DNA of 64,000 bases from an uncultured Muribaculaceae bacterium (GCA_910584365.1 CAJUAF010000002.1:254081-318080), one strand, 5' to 3'. Shown: positions 42,838 through 52,142, counted from the stretch's first letter. Made by a program: numbers and translations. Notes: a model not told the origin generated them from the sequence alone.

Positions 42838-45135
42838 ATGGATATTGTGTTTCTGGGTATCATCGTTTTTCTCTTTCTGCTGGCAATCTTCGATTTGTCG
42901 GTGGGAGTAAGCAATGATGCAGTGAATTTTCTGAATTCGGCCATAGGGACGAAGGCAGCCCCTTACAAACGCATTATAATTGTAGCGTCGATAGGTATCT
43001 TTATCGGGGCCGCGATGAGTAACGGTATGATGGATATTGCCCGGCACGGAATATTCCGCCCCGAGCAATTTTCTTTTTATGACCTGATATGCATATTCAT
43101 GGCGGTAGTGGTCACAGACATTATTCTCCTGGATATTTTCAATTCGCTGGGGATGCCTACGTCCACTACCGTATCAATGGTGTTTGAACTTCTTGGAGCC
43201 ACTTTCGTGGTCTCTCTGATCAAAATGGCATCGGACACCACGGGCCTCCAGTTCAACGACCTCCTGAATACGGAAAAAGCGCTTTCGGTAATTTTAGGCA
43301 TATTCCTTTCGGTGGCGATCGCGTTCTTTTTCGGTACTCTCGTCCAGTTTATCACCCGTGCGGTTTTCTCTTTCAATTACCGGAGCAACCTGAAGTGGAA
43401 AATCGGACTCTTCGGCGGAATATGTGCCACGGCGATCGTTTATTTCCTCCTTATCAAGGGGTGTAAGGACATGAGTATCATGACTCCTGAAGCGAAAGCC
43501 TGGATTGATCATCACACTCTGATTATTATCGCGGGATGTTTTGCCGGCTTCACTTTGCTGATGCAGGCGCTTCATGCCCTGGGGGTAAACGTACTCAAAG
43601 TGATAGTCCTGTTGGGTACCTTCTCTCTGGCGATGGCATTTGCCGGAAACGACCTTGTCAATTTTATCGGTGTCCCTCTCTCGGGCCTCTCGGCTTACAG
43701 CGATTATGCAGCCAACGGAGGAGGCGACGCCTACGGATTCATGATGGATTCTCTGAACGGACCGGCCGACACGTCCATCTGGTTCCTTGTGGGAGCAGGT
43801 GTCATAATGATCGTATCTCTCGCCACTTCCAAAAAGGCACGCAAAGTTTCCCAGACGGAAATCGGACTGGGAAGTCAGGCTGGTGGCGATGAAATGTTCG
43901 GTTCATCCCGTATCGCGCGCCGCCTGGTCCGCTGGACTCTTTCGTTCATATCCTGGATGCGCAGTATTACCCCTCCGGGGATGCGCCGCTGGTTCGGACG
44001 GCGCTTCAATGCCGACGAAACCATAATGGAACAGGGCGCGGCTTTCGACCTTATCCGCGGTTCGGTCAACCTGGTGCTTGCCGGAACGCTGATCGCCCTG
44101 GGCACATCGCTTAAACTTCCCCTTTCCACCACTTTCGTCACCTTCATGGTCGCAATGGGTACGTCGCTGGCTGACCGTGCGTGGGGACGCGAAAGCGCCG
44201 TCTTCCGCATCACGGGCGTTATCTCGGTCATCGGCGGATGGTTCCTGACCGCCGGAGTCGCCTTTATAGGTGCCGGGGTGATTGTCCTGCTCATGCATCT
44301 GGGAGGACATTGGGTGATGTTTGGCCTCGGAGTTGTCACTATCCTGATTATTATCCGCAGTAACCGCCGTTTCCGCAACAAAGCCACAACGGAGGACAGC
44401 GACAATATGTTCCGTACGATCCTGACCACTAAGGACAGCACGCAGCTCTGGCCTCTCTTCCGCAGCTATGTACTGGGACAGCAGAGGGCTTTCCTCGAAT
44501 ATGCCTCCGGAGCCTATTCCGCAGTGACGACCGCCTTTATGAAGGAAGATGTCGGAACCCTCAACAAGACAGCCAACAGCCTTCAGAAAGGGAAAAGCAC
44601 CCTCAAGAATACCCGCCGTAAAGAGACACTTTGCCTGCAGCAGCTTCCCCATCCGGTCGCCCTTGAAATCAGCAGCTGGTTTTATCTCGGAAATAACTGT
44701 TGTATGTCTATCCTGTATAATCTCCGCCGTATAAACGAATTCTGCAAGGAACACGTCGAGAACAATTTCCATCCCCTTCCGAAAGAGTTCAGCGAGAATT
44801 TCGGAATTATCTGCGACAGGGTGTCTGTCGTTTTCAATGATATTTTTGCAACAATGGATAATTCGATGACAGAAACGGTGCCCCTGCTGCGCCGCAACTG
44901 TGATGCGCTGAAAGATCTGATTGCGGAAACCTGTCAGTCGGTACACGACAGAGTCCGCGACGGCAAACCTTCGGAAATGACGGTCCTCTATGTCTATCTT
45001 AATGCGCTTTACGAGACGCGCGACCTGGTTTCCTCCCTGCGCCGTTATCTGCGTCCTTATGCGTGCTTTATGGATTACAAAGGACTTGCCGCCACAGAGA
45101 TTAATGAACAGTCGCAAAAATCAGCAGCCTCCTGA
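42838..45135 (+). CDS. PiT-family inorganic phosphate transporter with C-terminal regulatory domain
   Basis: 765 residues, complete. About ten or more membrane helices with the two PiT signatures, VGVSNDAVNFLNSAIGTKAAP near residue 22 and AFAGNDLVNFIGVPL near residue 268. A C-terminal cytoplasmic part of about 220 residues (FRSYVLGQQRAF to the end) is PhoU/DUF47-like in length and helical pattern. It is a paralogue of the truncated gene at 2-2059. Placed after a PhoB/PhoR-like pair, it is probably the phosphate-regulated copy. Confidence 0.93.
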   Translation: MDIVFLGIIVFLFLLAIFDLSVGVSNDAVNFLNSAIGTKAAPYKRIIIVASIGIFIGAAMSNGMMDIARHGIFRPEQFSFYDLICIFMAVVVTDIILLDIFNSLGMPTSTTVSMVFELLGATFVVSLIKMASDTTGLQFNDLLNTEKALSVILGIFLSVAIAFFFGTLVQFITRAVFSFNYRSNLKWKIGLFGGICATAIVYFLLIKGCKDMSIMTPEAKAWIDHHTLIIIAGCFAGFTLLMQALHALGVNVLKVIVLLGTFSLAMAFAGNDLVNFIGVPLSGLSAYSDYAANGGGDAYGFMMDSLNGPADTSIWFLVGAGVIMIVSLATSKKARKVSQTEIGLGSQAGGDEMFGSSRIARRLVRWTLSFISWMRSITPPGMRRWFGRRFNADETIMEQGAAFDLIRGSVNLVLAGTLIALGTSLKLPLSTTFVTFMVAMGTSLADRAWGRESAVFRITGVISVIGGWFLTAGVAFIGAGVIVLLMHLGGHWVMFGLGVVTILIIIRSNRRFRNKATTEDSDNMFRTILTTKDSTQLWPLFRSYVLGQQRAFLEYASGAYSAVTTAFMKEDVGTLNKTANSLQKGKSTLKNTRRKETLCLQQLPHPVALEISSWFYLGNNCCMSILYNLRRINEFCKEHVENNFHPLPKEFSENFGIICDRVSVVFNDIFATMDNSMTETVPLLRRNCDALKDLIAETCQSVHDRVRDGKPSEMTVLYVYLNALYETRDLVSSLRRYLRPYACFMDYKGLAATEINEQSQKSAAS

Positions 45136-45245
45136 AGTTTTCCAAAATATTTTTCAATATATTGAAATTCAACAGTTTGTAATTTAAATACCGTCAAAAA
45201 GTTTTCCAAAACAGAAAACTGCGTAACTCTTTTCTTTAGAAAAAT

Positions 45246-45277
45246 GTTGCACAATTGAAAGATATTGTCTAATTTTG
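45246..45277 (+). promoter_or_regulatory. Promoter of nrdDG
   Basis: GTTG (45246-45249), 20 bases, TAATTTTG (45270-45277). The transcript would start near 45284, inside the left arm of the hairpin at 45281-45306. Confidence 0.6.
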
Positions 45278-45280
45278 TCA

Positions 45281-45313
45281 GTGGATAATCGAATCGGATT
45301 ATCCACTTTTTTT
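45281..45313 (+). terminator. Intrinsic terminator-like hairpin between PiT and nrdD
   Basis: A 10-bp perfect stem (45281-45290 / 45297-45306), loop of six bases, then seven T's. It can terminate the transporter transcript, but it also lies at the very start of the nrdD transcript predicted from the promoter just upstream. Confidence 0.75.
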
Positions 45314-45357
45314 GTCCTGTAACCCCCTCATAAAAATCAAATATTCTATACTCCGGT

Positions 45358-47565
45358 ATGATACAGACAGTTCTCAAACGCGACGGACGCGTTGTCGGCT
45401 ATAATGAAGAGAAAATCAAGGCCGCCATCCGAAAGGCCATGCTTCAGACTCCCCTGGGAGAAGATGAATCGCTGATTCACAAAATCACCGACCGCATCGG
45501 TATCTCCGGCAAGGAACAGATGACCGTAGAGGAGATTCAGGACCGCGTGGAACTGGAGCTGATGAAATCCCCCCGCAAGGAGGTCGCCAAGCGCTATATC
45601 GCATACCGCGACCAGCGCAGTATAGCGCGAAGAGCAAAGACACGCGACATTTTCCTGGAAATCATCGAAGCCAAGAACAATGACATCACCCGCGAGAACG
45701 CCAATATGAACACGGACTCTCCCGCGGGTATGATGATGAAGTTCGCCTCCGAGACTACTAAGCCGTTTGTAGATGACTATCTGCTCACCCCGGAAGCGCG
45801 TCAGGCAGTGAAGGACGGCTATCTGCACATCCACGACAAGGACTACTACCCCACCAAGTCTCTCACCTGCGTACAGCACCCCCTGAACAATATTCTCCAG
45901 TACGGATTCATCGCCGGTCACGGCGAATCCCGGCCCGCCAAGAGAATAGAGACAGCGAGCGTGATTGCCTGCATCTCCCTGGAGACAGCTCAGAACGAAA
46001 TGCACGGCGGACAGGCCATCCCTGCCTTTGACTTCTATCTCGCACCATTTGTGCGCTCTTCCTATATCGAGGAACTGAAAAAGGTTGAGGACATTACCGG
46101 CGAAAATCTTTCGGAATACTATAATGCACCCCTGAAGGATTACCTCAAACGGCCTCTTGACGGCCTGAAGGGAACCGAACGCTGGCTTCAGCACGCAATG
46201 AACTGCACCGTCAGCCGTGTCCATCAGTCGATGGAGGCGTTTATCCACAATATGAATACCATCCATTCCCGCGGAGGTAACCAAGTGGTCTTCTCATCCA
46301 TCAATTACGGCACGGACACTTCCGCCGAAGGTCGCTGCGTCATCCGCGAACTGCTCGCCTCCACTTACGAGGGGGTAGGTAACGGTGCCACCGCAATTTT
46401 CCCTATACAGATCTGGAAAAAGAAGCGCGGGGTCAACTATGAACCGGGAGACCCCAACTATGACCTCTATCATGAGGCCTGCAAAGTGACCGCGCGCCGC
46501 TTCTTCCCGAACTTCGTCAACCTGGACGCCACTTTCAACTTTCATGAGAAATGGACTCCCGATGACCCTCAGCGCTATCTTTATGAGGTTGCGACGATGG
46601 GATGCCGCACACGTGTGTTCGAGAACCGCTACGGAGAAAAGACTTCGGTCGGCCGCGGCAATATCAGCTTCTCGACGATCAATATCGTCAGGATAGCGAT
46701 TGAGTGTATGGCTATCCGCGACACCCAGGAGCGCATAGAGCGGTTCTTCAAAAAACTGGATGAAGTCCTCGAGATCACGGCCCGACAGCTCAACGACCGT
46801 TACAACTTCCAGAAGACAGCCCTGGCAAAGCAGTTCCCACTGCTGATGACGCGCCTGTGGAACGGTGCAGACAAGCTGGACCGTTCCGGCACCATCGAGC
46901 CGGTCATCAATCAGGGTACCCTGGGAATAGGATTCATCGGCCTGGCGGAATGTCTTGTAGCACTTACCGGAAAACATCACGGAGAATCGGAGGAATCCCA
47001 GAAACTCGGTCTGCGCATCGTCTCCCACATGAGGTCCCGCGCCAATGAATTCTCCGAGACATATAGCCATAATTTCTCGATACTTGCCACCCCCGCCGAA
47101 GGTCTCTCCGGCAAGTTTACGGCGAAGGACCGCAAGAGCTTCGGTATTCTCCCCGGAATCACCGATAAAATCTATTATACGAACTCGAATCATGTCCCGG
47201 TGTATTACCACTGCTCTCCCCGCCACAAGGCCAAAGTGGAAGGGCCTTACCATGAACTGACCCGCGGCGGCCATATCTTCTATGTGGAAATAGACGGCGA
47301 CGCCACCCACAATCCCAAGGCGATCGCTGACATCGTCGACCTTATGGATAAAAACAATATCGGATATTGTTCGGTGAACCATAACCGTAACCGCTGCATG
47401 GAGTGTGGATACGAAGACGCGCAGGAACATCTCGAGACGTGCCCCAGATGCGGCAGCCGCAATATCGATAAGCTGCAACGCATAACCGGTTATCTTGTCG
47501 GGACCACCGACCGCTGGAATTCGGCGAAACTGGCCGAACTCAAAGACCGCGTTGTCCATAAATGA
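45358..47565 (+). CDS. nrdD: Anaerobic ribonucleoside-triphosphate reductase
   Basis: 735 residues. An N-terminal ATP-cone (residues about 1-95, VLKRDGRVVGYNEEKIKAAIRKA) gives allosteric control. The catalytic barrel is followed by a zinc site (CMECGYEDAQEHLETCPRCG) and the C-terminal glycyl-radical loop (RITGYLVGTTDRW). It reduces ribonucleotides to deoxyribonucleotides without oxygen. The activase nrdG follows after 36 bases. This pair fits an anaerobic gut organism. Confidence 0.97.
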   Translation: MIQTVLKRDGRVVGYNEEKIKAAIRKAMLQTPLGEDESLIHKITDRIGISGKEQMTVEEIQDRVELELMKSPRKEVAKRYIAYRDQRSIARRAKTRDIFLEIIEAKNNDITRENANMNTDSPAGMMMKFASETTKPFVDDYLLTPEARQAVKDGYLHIHDKDYYPTKSLTCVQHPLNNILQYGFIAGHGESRPAKRIETASVIACISLETAQNEMHGGQAIPAFDFYLAPFVRSSYIEELKKVEDITGENLSEYYNAPLKDYLKRPLDGLKGTERWLQHAMNCTVSRVHQSMEAFIHNMNTIHSRGGNQVVFSSINYGTDTSAEGRCVIRELLASTYEGVGNGATAIFPIQIWKKKRGVNYEPGDPNYDLYHEACKVTARRFFPNFVNLDATFNFHEKWTPDDPQRYLYEVATMGCRTRVFENRYGEKTSVGRGNISFSTINIVRIAIECMAIRDTQERIERFFKKLDEVLEITARQLNDRYNFQKTALAKQFPLLMTRLWNGADKLDRSGTIEPVINQGTLGIGFIGLAECLVALTGKHHGESEESQKLGLRIVSHMRSRANEFSETYSHNFSILATPAEGLSGKFTAKDRKSFGILPGITDKIYYTNSNHVPVYYHCSPRHKAKVEGPYHELTRGGHIFYVEIDGDATHNPKAIADIVDLMDKNNIGYCSVNHNRNRCMECGYEDAQEHLETCPRCGSRNIDKLQRITGYLVGTTDRWNSAKLAELKDRVVHK

Positions 47566-47601
47566 ATGCCGGTTCATCTGCCCCATATTCGCTGTTGAAA
47601 T

Positions 47602-48102
47602 ATGTCTGAAAACCCTGTTCTCAGAGTGCTGGATATTGTCCCGGGTACGTCGGTAGACGGCCCGGGACTCCGTACATCCATCTATTTCGCCGGTTGCGCC
47701 CATCGCTGTCCGGGATGCCATAATCCCGAATCATGGGACTTTTCCGGAGGCTATCCTATGACGGTCGGAGAGATTCTGGAGGAAGTGGAGAAAAACGGCT
47801 TCGACGTCACGTTTTCCGGAGGCGATCCGATGTATCAGGCTGAAGGGCTGCTTCCGCTGGCCAGGGAAATCCACCGGCGCGGATACAGCCTGTGGTGTTA
47901 TACCGGCTTCATGTTTGAGGATATTTTTTTATCTCCTGACAAATCACAGCTGCTCCCCTTCATTGATGTTATTGTCGATGGGCCGTTCATAGAGTCAAAA
48001 CGCAGTCTGTCATTGCTTTTCCGCGGCTCATCCAATCAGCGCCCGATTGATGTGCGCCGTTCCTCACCTGGTAAGATCGTTCTTTGGGAACCGGATTTTT
48101 GA
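47602..48102 (+). CDS. nrdG: Anaerobic ribonucleotide reductase activating protein (radical SAM)
   Basis: 166 residues. The radical SAM CX3CX2C motif is in AGCAHRCPGCHNPESW; VTFSGGDPMYQ is the GGD/GGE-type SAM contact. It generates the glycyl radical on NrdD and needs an electron donor such as flavodoxin, which is encoded at 31366-31878. In an operon with nrdD. Confidence 0.96.
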   Translation: MSENPVLRVLDIVPGTSVDGPGLRTSIYFAGCAHRCPGCHNPESWDFSGGYPMTVGEILEEVEKNGFDVTFSGGDPMYQAEGLLPLAREIHRRGYSLWCYTGFMFEDIFLSPDKSQLLPFIDVIVDGPFIESKRSLSLLFRGSSNQRPIDVRRSSPGKIVLWEPDF

Positions 48103-48207
48103 CCGATTCCGAAACCTGGCTGAACCATTTCCCCGGAGATATTGTTTAAAAGTTGTTTAACATTCTGAACAAACAACAAATTTATCACCGATAAAAACTC
48201 TAAGGAA

Positions 48208-48732
48208 ATGAAAAAGTATCTTTTAGTGCTTGTCGTAATTATCGCGACTGCCCTCTCCTCCCAGGCCCAGAAAGCCGAACTCTATTTCGGTTATGGCGGT
48301 TACACTCAGATGGACGCCACCAATATGCACGATGACTGGCATGGCGTCAACACGGCCTGGGGTGCCGTAACGATGGGCGTCAACTTCAACGTAGCCCGCA
48401 AGTTCTGGCTCGGTCCGAGCTACACCATCTCCAGCTGTACCACCAAAGGGGGACCCGATCACTCTTCGATTCTCTATAACGCGGTAATGCTCAATGGCCG
48501 CTATCAGTACTGGAACAACAGCGTAGTCCGCCTGTATGCCCATGTCGGTCTCGGTGTGGAAATTTCCCACATGATGCCTAAGCACGGCGACTCCTACAAC
48601 AAGGCTTATTTCGCATATCAGTTCACTCCGCTGGGAGCTGAGGCAGCCATCGGCCGCAACGTAAGCCTGTTCGGCGAACTTGGTTTCGGTGCGCAGGGTC
48701 TTCTCCAGGTAGGTTTCCGCTTCGGTCTCTGA
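48208..48732 (+). CDS. Small outer-membrane beta-barrel protein
   Basis: 174 residues. Signal peptide ending at SSQAQ. The mature part is Gly- and aromatic-rich with alternating strands (AELYFGYGGYTQM, GVNFNVARKFWLGPSYTIS) and ends in an outer-membrane-type strand (LLQVGFRFGL). It resembles small 8-stranded barrels. The function is unknown. A very strong hairpin follows (48777-48834). Confidence 0.72.
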   Translation: MKKYLLVLVVIIATALSSQAQKAELYFGYGGYTQMDATNMHDDWHGVNTAWGAVTMGVNFNVARKFWLGPSYTISSCTTKGGPDHSSILYNAVMLNGRYQYWNNSVVRLYAHVGLGVEISHMMPKHGDSYNKAYFAYQFTPLGAEAAIGRNVSLFGELGFGAQGLLQVGFRFGL

Positions 48733-48776
48733 TTCCTTTATTCCTGAACCTTACATACATCCGGTTAGATATCGGC

Positions 48777-48834
48777 AAAAACATTTATGGCTTACATCGG
48801 CGATTCAACACCGATGTAAGCCATAAATGTTTTT
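48777..48834. terminator. Bidirectional terminator with a 24-bp perfect stem
   Basis: 48777-48800 and 48811-48834 are perfectly complementary, with a 10-base loop, A's on the left and T's on the right. It lies between the converging barrel gene and proS, and serves both directions. Confidence 0.88.
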
Positions 48835-48903
48835 GGAGGGAGTGGCAGAATCCAGTGTGTTCCGGAACTTCGTCCTGCTTTTGTCCCTGCAGCCGTCAGG
48901 GAA

Positions 48904-50385
48904 TCAATAGTTGCGGGCGATAATCACACGCTGGGCCGACGGTTTGCCGGTTACCATACACTTGCCGGGAGTTTTGTCTCCGTCCAGGGGAATGCAGCGG
49001 ATTGTGGCTTTTGTCTCTTCCTTGATTTTCTCTTCGGTTTCGGGCGTACCGTCCCAATGGCAGAGCAGGAAACCGCCTTTTTCGATTTCTTTCTTGAATT
49101 CTTCGTAGGAGTTTACTTCGCGGGTCATCTCCTGACGGTGGCGCAGGGCCTTGTCGAAGATGTTCTGCTGGATTTCCTCGAGAAGATTCTGGATGAAACG
49201 GGCGATTCCTTCGATAGGCTCGACCTGCTTTTCGAGTGTGTCGCGGCGCATGAGTTCCACGGTGCCGTTCTCGATGTCGCGGGCACCGATCGCCAGACGG
49301 ACAGGAACCCCCTTGAGTTCGTAGTCGGCGAACTTGAAGCCGGGACGGCGGTTTTCGGCATCGTCATATTTGACACGGATTCCGAGTCCGCGCAGCTCGT
49401 CGATAATCGGATTGACCTTCTCGGTGATTGCGGCCAGCTGTTCCGAATTCTTGTAGATGGGCACGATTACGACGTGGATAGGCGCGATATGTGGAGGAAG
49501 CACCAGGCCGTTGTCATCCGAATGACACATTATCATAGCGCCCATAAGACGGGTGGAAACGCCCCAGGAGGTAGCCCATACATATTCGGGCTGGTTTTCC
49601 TTGTTGACGAATGTTACGTCGAAAGCCTTCGCAAAGTTCTGACCCAGGAAGTGGCTGGTACCGGACTGAAGGGCTTTTCCGTCCTGCATCATCGCCTCGA
49701 TAGTATAGGTGTCGACAGCTCCGGCAAAGCGTTCGTTGGCGCTCTTCACACCGGTAATAACGGGAATACCGAGATTCTTTTCGGCAAACTGGCGGTAAAC
49801 CTCGATCATCTCCTTAGTCTTCGCCTCGGCTTCCTCGCGGGTGGCATGGGCCGTATGGCCTTCCTGCCAGAGGAATTCGCTTGTGCGGAGGAACATACGG
49901 GTACGCATCTCCCAGCGCATCACGTTGGCCCACTGGTTGCAGAGGATAGGCAGGTCGCGATAGGAAGTGATCCAGTTACGGTAGGTGTTCCAGATGATAG
50001 TCTCGGATGTGGGACGGATAATCAGCTCCTCCTCGAGCTTGGCTTCGGGATCGACCACAACTCCTTTACCGTCAGGATCGTTCTTAAGACGGTAATGGGT
50101 TACAACGGCGCACTCTTTTGCAAACCCTTCCACGTGTTCGGCCTCCTTGCAAAGGAATGACTTCGGAATAAGCAACGGGAAATAAGCGTTCTGAACTCCG
50201 GTAGCCTTGAACATTTCGTCAAGGGTATGTTGCATACGCTCCCAGATGGCATAGCCATAGGGCTTTATAATCATGCAGCCGCGCACGGGCGACTGCTCGG
50301 CCAAATCGGCCTTGATTACCAAATCATTGTACCATTGCGAGTAATTGTCTGCCCGCTTGGTGAGGTCTTTAAGTTCTTTTGCCAT
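48904..50385 (-). CDS. proS: Prolyl-tRNA synthetase
   Basis: 493 residues from the ATG at 50385; the frame continues upstream to 50418 but the extra residues are not conserved-looking. Class II motifs: RGCMIIKPYGYAIWERMQ, motif 2 (RWEMRTRMFLRTSEFLWQEGHTAHA) and motif 3 region (GVSTRLMGAMIMCHSDDNGLVLPP). The short form without an editing insertion is the archaeal/eukaryote-like ProS type also common in Bacteroidetes. It charges tRNA-Pro. Confidence 0.96.
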   Translation of the reverse strand: MAKELKDLTKRADNYSQWYNDLVIKADLAEQSPVRGCMIIKPYGYAIWERMQHTLDEMFKATGVQNAYFPLLIPKSFLCKEAEHVEGFAKECAVVTHYRLKNDPDGKGVVVDPEAKLEEELIIRPTSETIIWNTYRNWITSYRDLPILCNQWANVMRWEMRTRMFLRTSEFLWQEGHTAHATREEAEAKTKEMIEVYRQFAEKNLGIPVITGVKSANERFAGAVDTYTIEAMMQDGKALQSGTSHFLGQNFAKAFDVTFVNKENQPEYVWATSWGVSTRLMGAMIMCHSDDNGLVLPPHIAPIHVVIVPIYKNSEQLAAITEKVNPIIDELRGLGIRVKYDDAENRRPGFKFADYELKGVPVRLAIGARDIENGTVELMRRDTLEKQVEPIEGIARFIQNLLEEIQQNIFDKALRHRQEMTREVNSYEEFKKEIEKGGFLLCHWDGTPETEEKIKEETKATIRCIPLDGDKTPGKCMVTGKPSAQRVIIARNY

Positions 50386-50683
50386 TGCAAAAAATAAAAG
50401 GTATAAATTTTTTCGCAAAGTTACTAAAAATCCCTCTTTTCCACAAACTCAAACCACCCAATTCCGTTATGCACCTCCAGGAGTAAAACCATCATAAAAA
50501 TCATCTCAAAAAATATAATTTATAACCAGCTGAATTTTAATAAAATACGCAATATCTATTAAAATATTTTGAAAAAAGTTGTCGAAAAATTTGGTCAGCT
50601 CAAAAAAAGGTCATAACTTTGCACACGTCAAACGGAAACAACCGCTACTCCAAGAGAGGAAATGACAAACAAAAACAACTGAT
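50386..50683. other. A+T-rich intergenic region between proS and tRNA-Gln
   Basis: About 300 bases with no gene. The right end holds the tRNA promoter (50590-50621); the rest is A+T-rich and probably contains the proS promoter on the minus strand. Confidence 0.5.
50590..50621 (+). promoter_or_regulatory. Promoter of tRNA-Gln
   Basis: TTTG (50590-50593), 20 bases, TAACTTTG (50614-50621): perfect consensus, about 60 bases upstream of the tRNA. Confidence 0.75.
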
Positions 50684-50754
50684 TGCCTTGTGGTGTAATG
50701 GTAGCACGTCGGATTCTGGTTCCGCCTGCGGGGGTTCGAATCCCTCCAAGGCAA
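50684..50754 (+). tRNA. tRNA-Gln (anticodon CTG)
   Basis: 71 bases. Acceptor stem TGCCTTG / CAAGGCA with discriminator A; D-arm TGTAATGGTAGCAC; anticodon loop TTCTGGT gives CTG; T-arm GGGGGTTCGAATCCCTCC. U1-A72 is typical for tRNA-Gln. CCA is not encoded. The 3' end is the integration site of the element that follows. Confidence 0.88.
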
Positions 50755-50755
50755 C
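50738..50755 (+). repeat. attL: core repeat at the tRNA-Gln 3' end
   Basis: 18 bases (GAATCCCTCCAAGGCAAC) that recur with one mismatch at 62215-62232 in the same orientation. Integration keeps the tRNA intact. Confidence 0.82.
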
Positions 50756-50760
50756 TTCTT

Positions 50761-50804
50761 AAAATTGCAGTTAGCTGATAATCAGTTAGCTGCAATTTTA
50801 TTTT
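50761..50804 (+). terminator. Element-borne terminator for tRNA-Gln
   Basis: A stem of 10 bp (AAAATTGCAG / CTGCAATTTT, 50761-50770 with 50790-50799) with an inner CTGA/TCAG pairing and T's after it. It resembles the terminator left behind beyond attR, so it replaces it. Confidence 0.65.
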
Positions 50805-51809
50805 GCCATATTTGCACAACATTTGCACAACAGAATTATAAAATTCCGTTCAAAATTCATCGTCGTTCACCCTCATTCACGACGGCGAAGTGATTTTGCA
50901 TTTTTTAACAACGCATCATTCACCCGCGCTGAACAATCGGAGCCATGCCGTGGTTATAGAGATTGTGAAGAAGTTTCAGGCGACCATTCCCGGGCAGAGG
51001 CTCGACCGTATAAAGTGGTGTCTGTAACATAAGCCCAATAGTGCTCGTAAAGAGTGATTTTTAACATTTGACCTCTGTTTAGGGGTCGAAATACTATTGC
51101 ACAGTCCGAAAAGTGTGCCGAACTTTGCAACCGAAAATGATGCCGGTGCATCGAGCGCGCGGGAACAGACCCGACTATGTGCTGTAATGAGTTGCACGTT
51201 TTACTAACATTTCAGTCCGGATGAAAGGCATCCGGGAGCACTATGAAGAACCAAGCCGTATGGTGACGGCCAGAACCGTCAGTCCGCAACAACACGCCCT
51301 AAGGAAGCGATGCTCATCGGACTTATTTTTCTCAGTCCACGGCTTCTGAGACTTGAAAATACTGATGCTCTGTGTGCGCTATAATGCGTAATGGGAATTG
51401 CATTACTTTATGACATACGCCGGATTTTGTGGATATAGTGGCGGCGTAAAATCAAAAAAGTGATATGATTACTCGAAGTATTTGGCGCAGAAGAATAAGG
51501 ATAGCACAGAGCGCGGTGACCTCAACGTAACATAAAAAGAAAGAGTGCATGTCGCCAATGAGCGACGCACAAGATGCGTATTCGCCCTGTAAAGCGAATA
51601 GCCATTGCTGTTGTCTCTTTTCGAGAGGACGGCATATAGGGCGAGGTACGCGATTTGCTGACCATCAAGGTCGGCAATAATCTTTGTCGGCTTCAATGAA
51701 AAGAAAGCCGACAGCCTCCTTTTTGTCCTTACGGACCGTTGTCACCGCTCAAAATCGCCGGAGATGTGGCAACGTACTATCTTCGGCGTATATCTCATTA
51801 AATTCAGAA
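50805..51809. other. 1-kb non-coding stretch of the element, rich in hairpins
   Basis: No convincing gene. A 75-codon minus-strand frame (51469-51696) overlies several hairpins and is more likely a by-product of conserved RNA structure. The right half is described as a candidate structured RNA (51217-51725). Confidence 0.5.
51217..51725. ncRNA. Candidate structured RNA near attL
   Basis: A chain of separate hairpins: 51217-51223/51229-51235 (7 bp), 51264-51269/51276-51281 (6 bp), 51545-51555/51562-51570 (9 bp with a bulge), 51579-51585/51594-51600 (7 bp), 51656-51663/51669-51676 (7 bp with one mismatch) and 51685-51693/51705-51713 (9 bp) followed by CCTCCTTTTT, terminator-like on the plus strand. 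This density is unusual for an untranslated spacer. No known RNA family was recognised, and no reverse transcriptase is nearby, so it is not a group II intron. Confidence 0.45.
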
Positions 51810-52142
51810 ATGCCCGTGAATTTATATAATCTTATCAAAGCATCTCTCTCCGACTCCAATTCTCCAAATATCCTTCTCACCGTCTCCCTCGCTGACCTTC
51901 ATCAGCTTATGGTAGACACAATCGACGCTACCCGCGAACGGCTTCTCCCTCTTTTCATGAAGGCATCCGAAGATCGCCTCCTTTCAAAAGAGGAAGTCGC
52001 CAAACAGCTCGGTATCGGGTTGACCTCGGTTTACAATCTGACCAAGAAAGGCAAGCTTACAGCCGTCAAGGTCAACGGAGCCACCCGATACCGTCAAAGT
52101 GAGGTGTCGGCAATTATGGACACTAAAAATTCCTGCCGATGA
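51810..52142 (+). CDS. Excisionase-like helix-turn-helix protein
   Basis: 110 residues from the ATG at 51810; the frame is open to 51684 but the extra part covers a hairpin and looks non-coding. The C-terminal half has a MerR/excisionase-type HTH (LSKEEVAKQLGIGLTSVYNLTKKGKLTAVKVNGATRYRQSEV). Such proteins direct excision or control the first operon of Bacteroidetes mobile elements. The stop overlaps the next start as ATGA. Confidence 0.8.
   Translation: MPVNLYNLIKASLSDSNSPNILLTVSLADLHQLMVDTIDATRERLLPLFMKASEDRLLSKEEVAKQLGIGLTSVYNLTKKGKLTAVKVNGATRYRQSEVSAIMDTKNSCR

Noticed and set aside
43903..45117. 404-codon minus-strand frame inside the PiT gene
   Set aside because: It is a shadow of the transporter; no signal, domain or promoter.
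46294..47721. 475-codon minus-strand open frame across nrdD and nrdG
   Set aside because: Both plus-strand genes are intact with their catalytic motifs; the antisense frame is a GC-codon effect.
49057..50160. 367-codon plus-strand frame inside proS
   Set aside because: It is antisense to class II synthetase motifs; composition not protein-like.
51469..51696. 75-codon minus-strand ORF in the mobile element
   Set aside because: It overlies several hairpins and has no ribosome binding site or known family; structure rather than coding seems to be conserved there.
51217..51725. Group II intron or retron
   Set aside because: No reverse transcriptase gene and no recognisable domain V; the hairpins are separate rather than radiating from a core.
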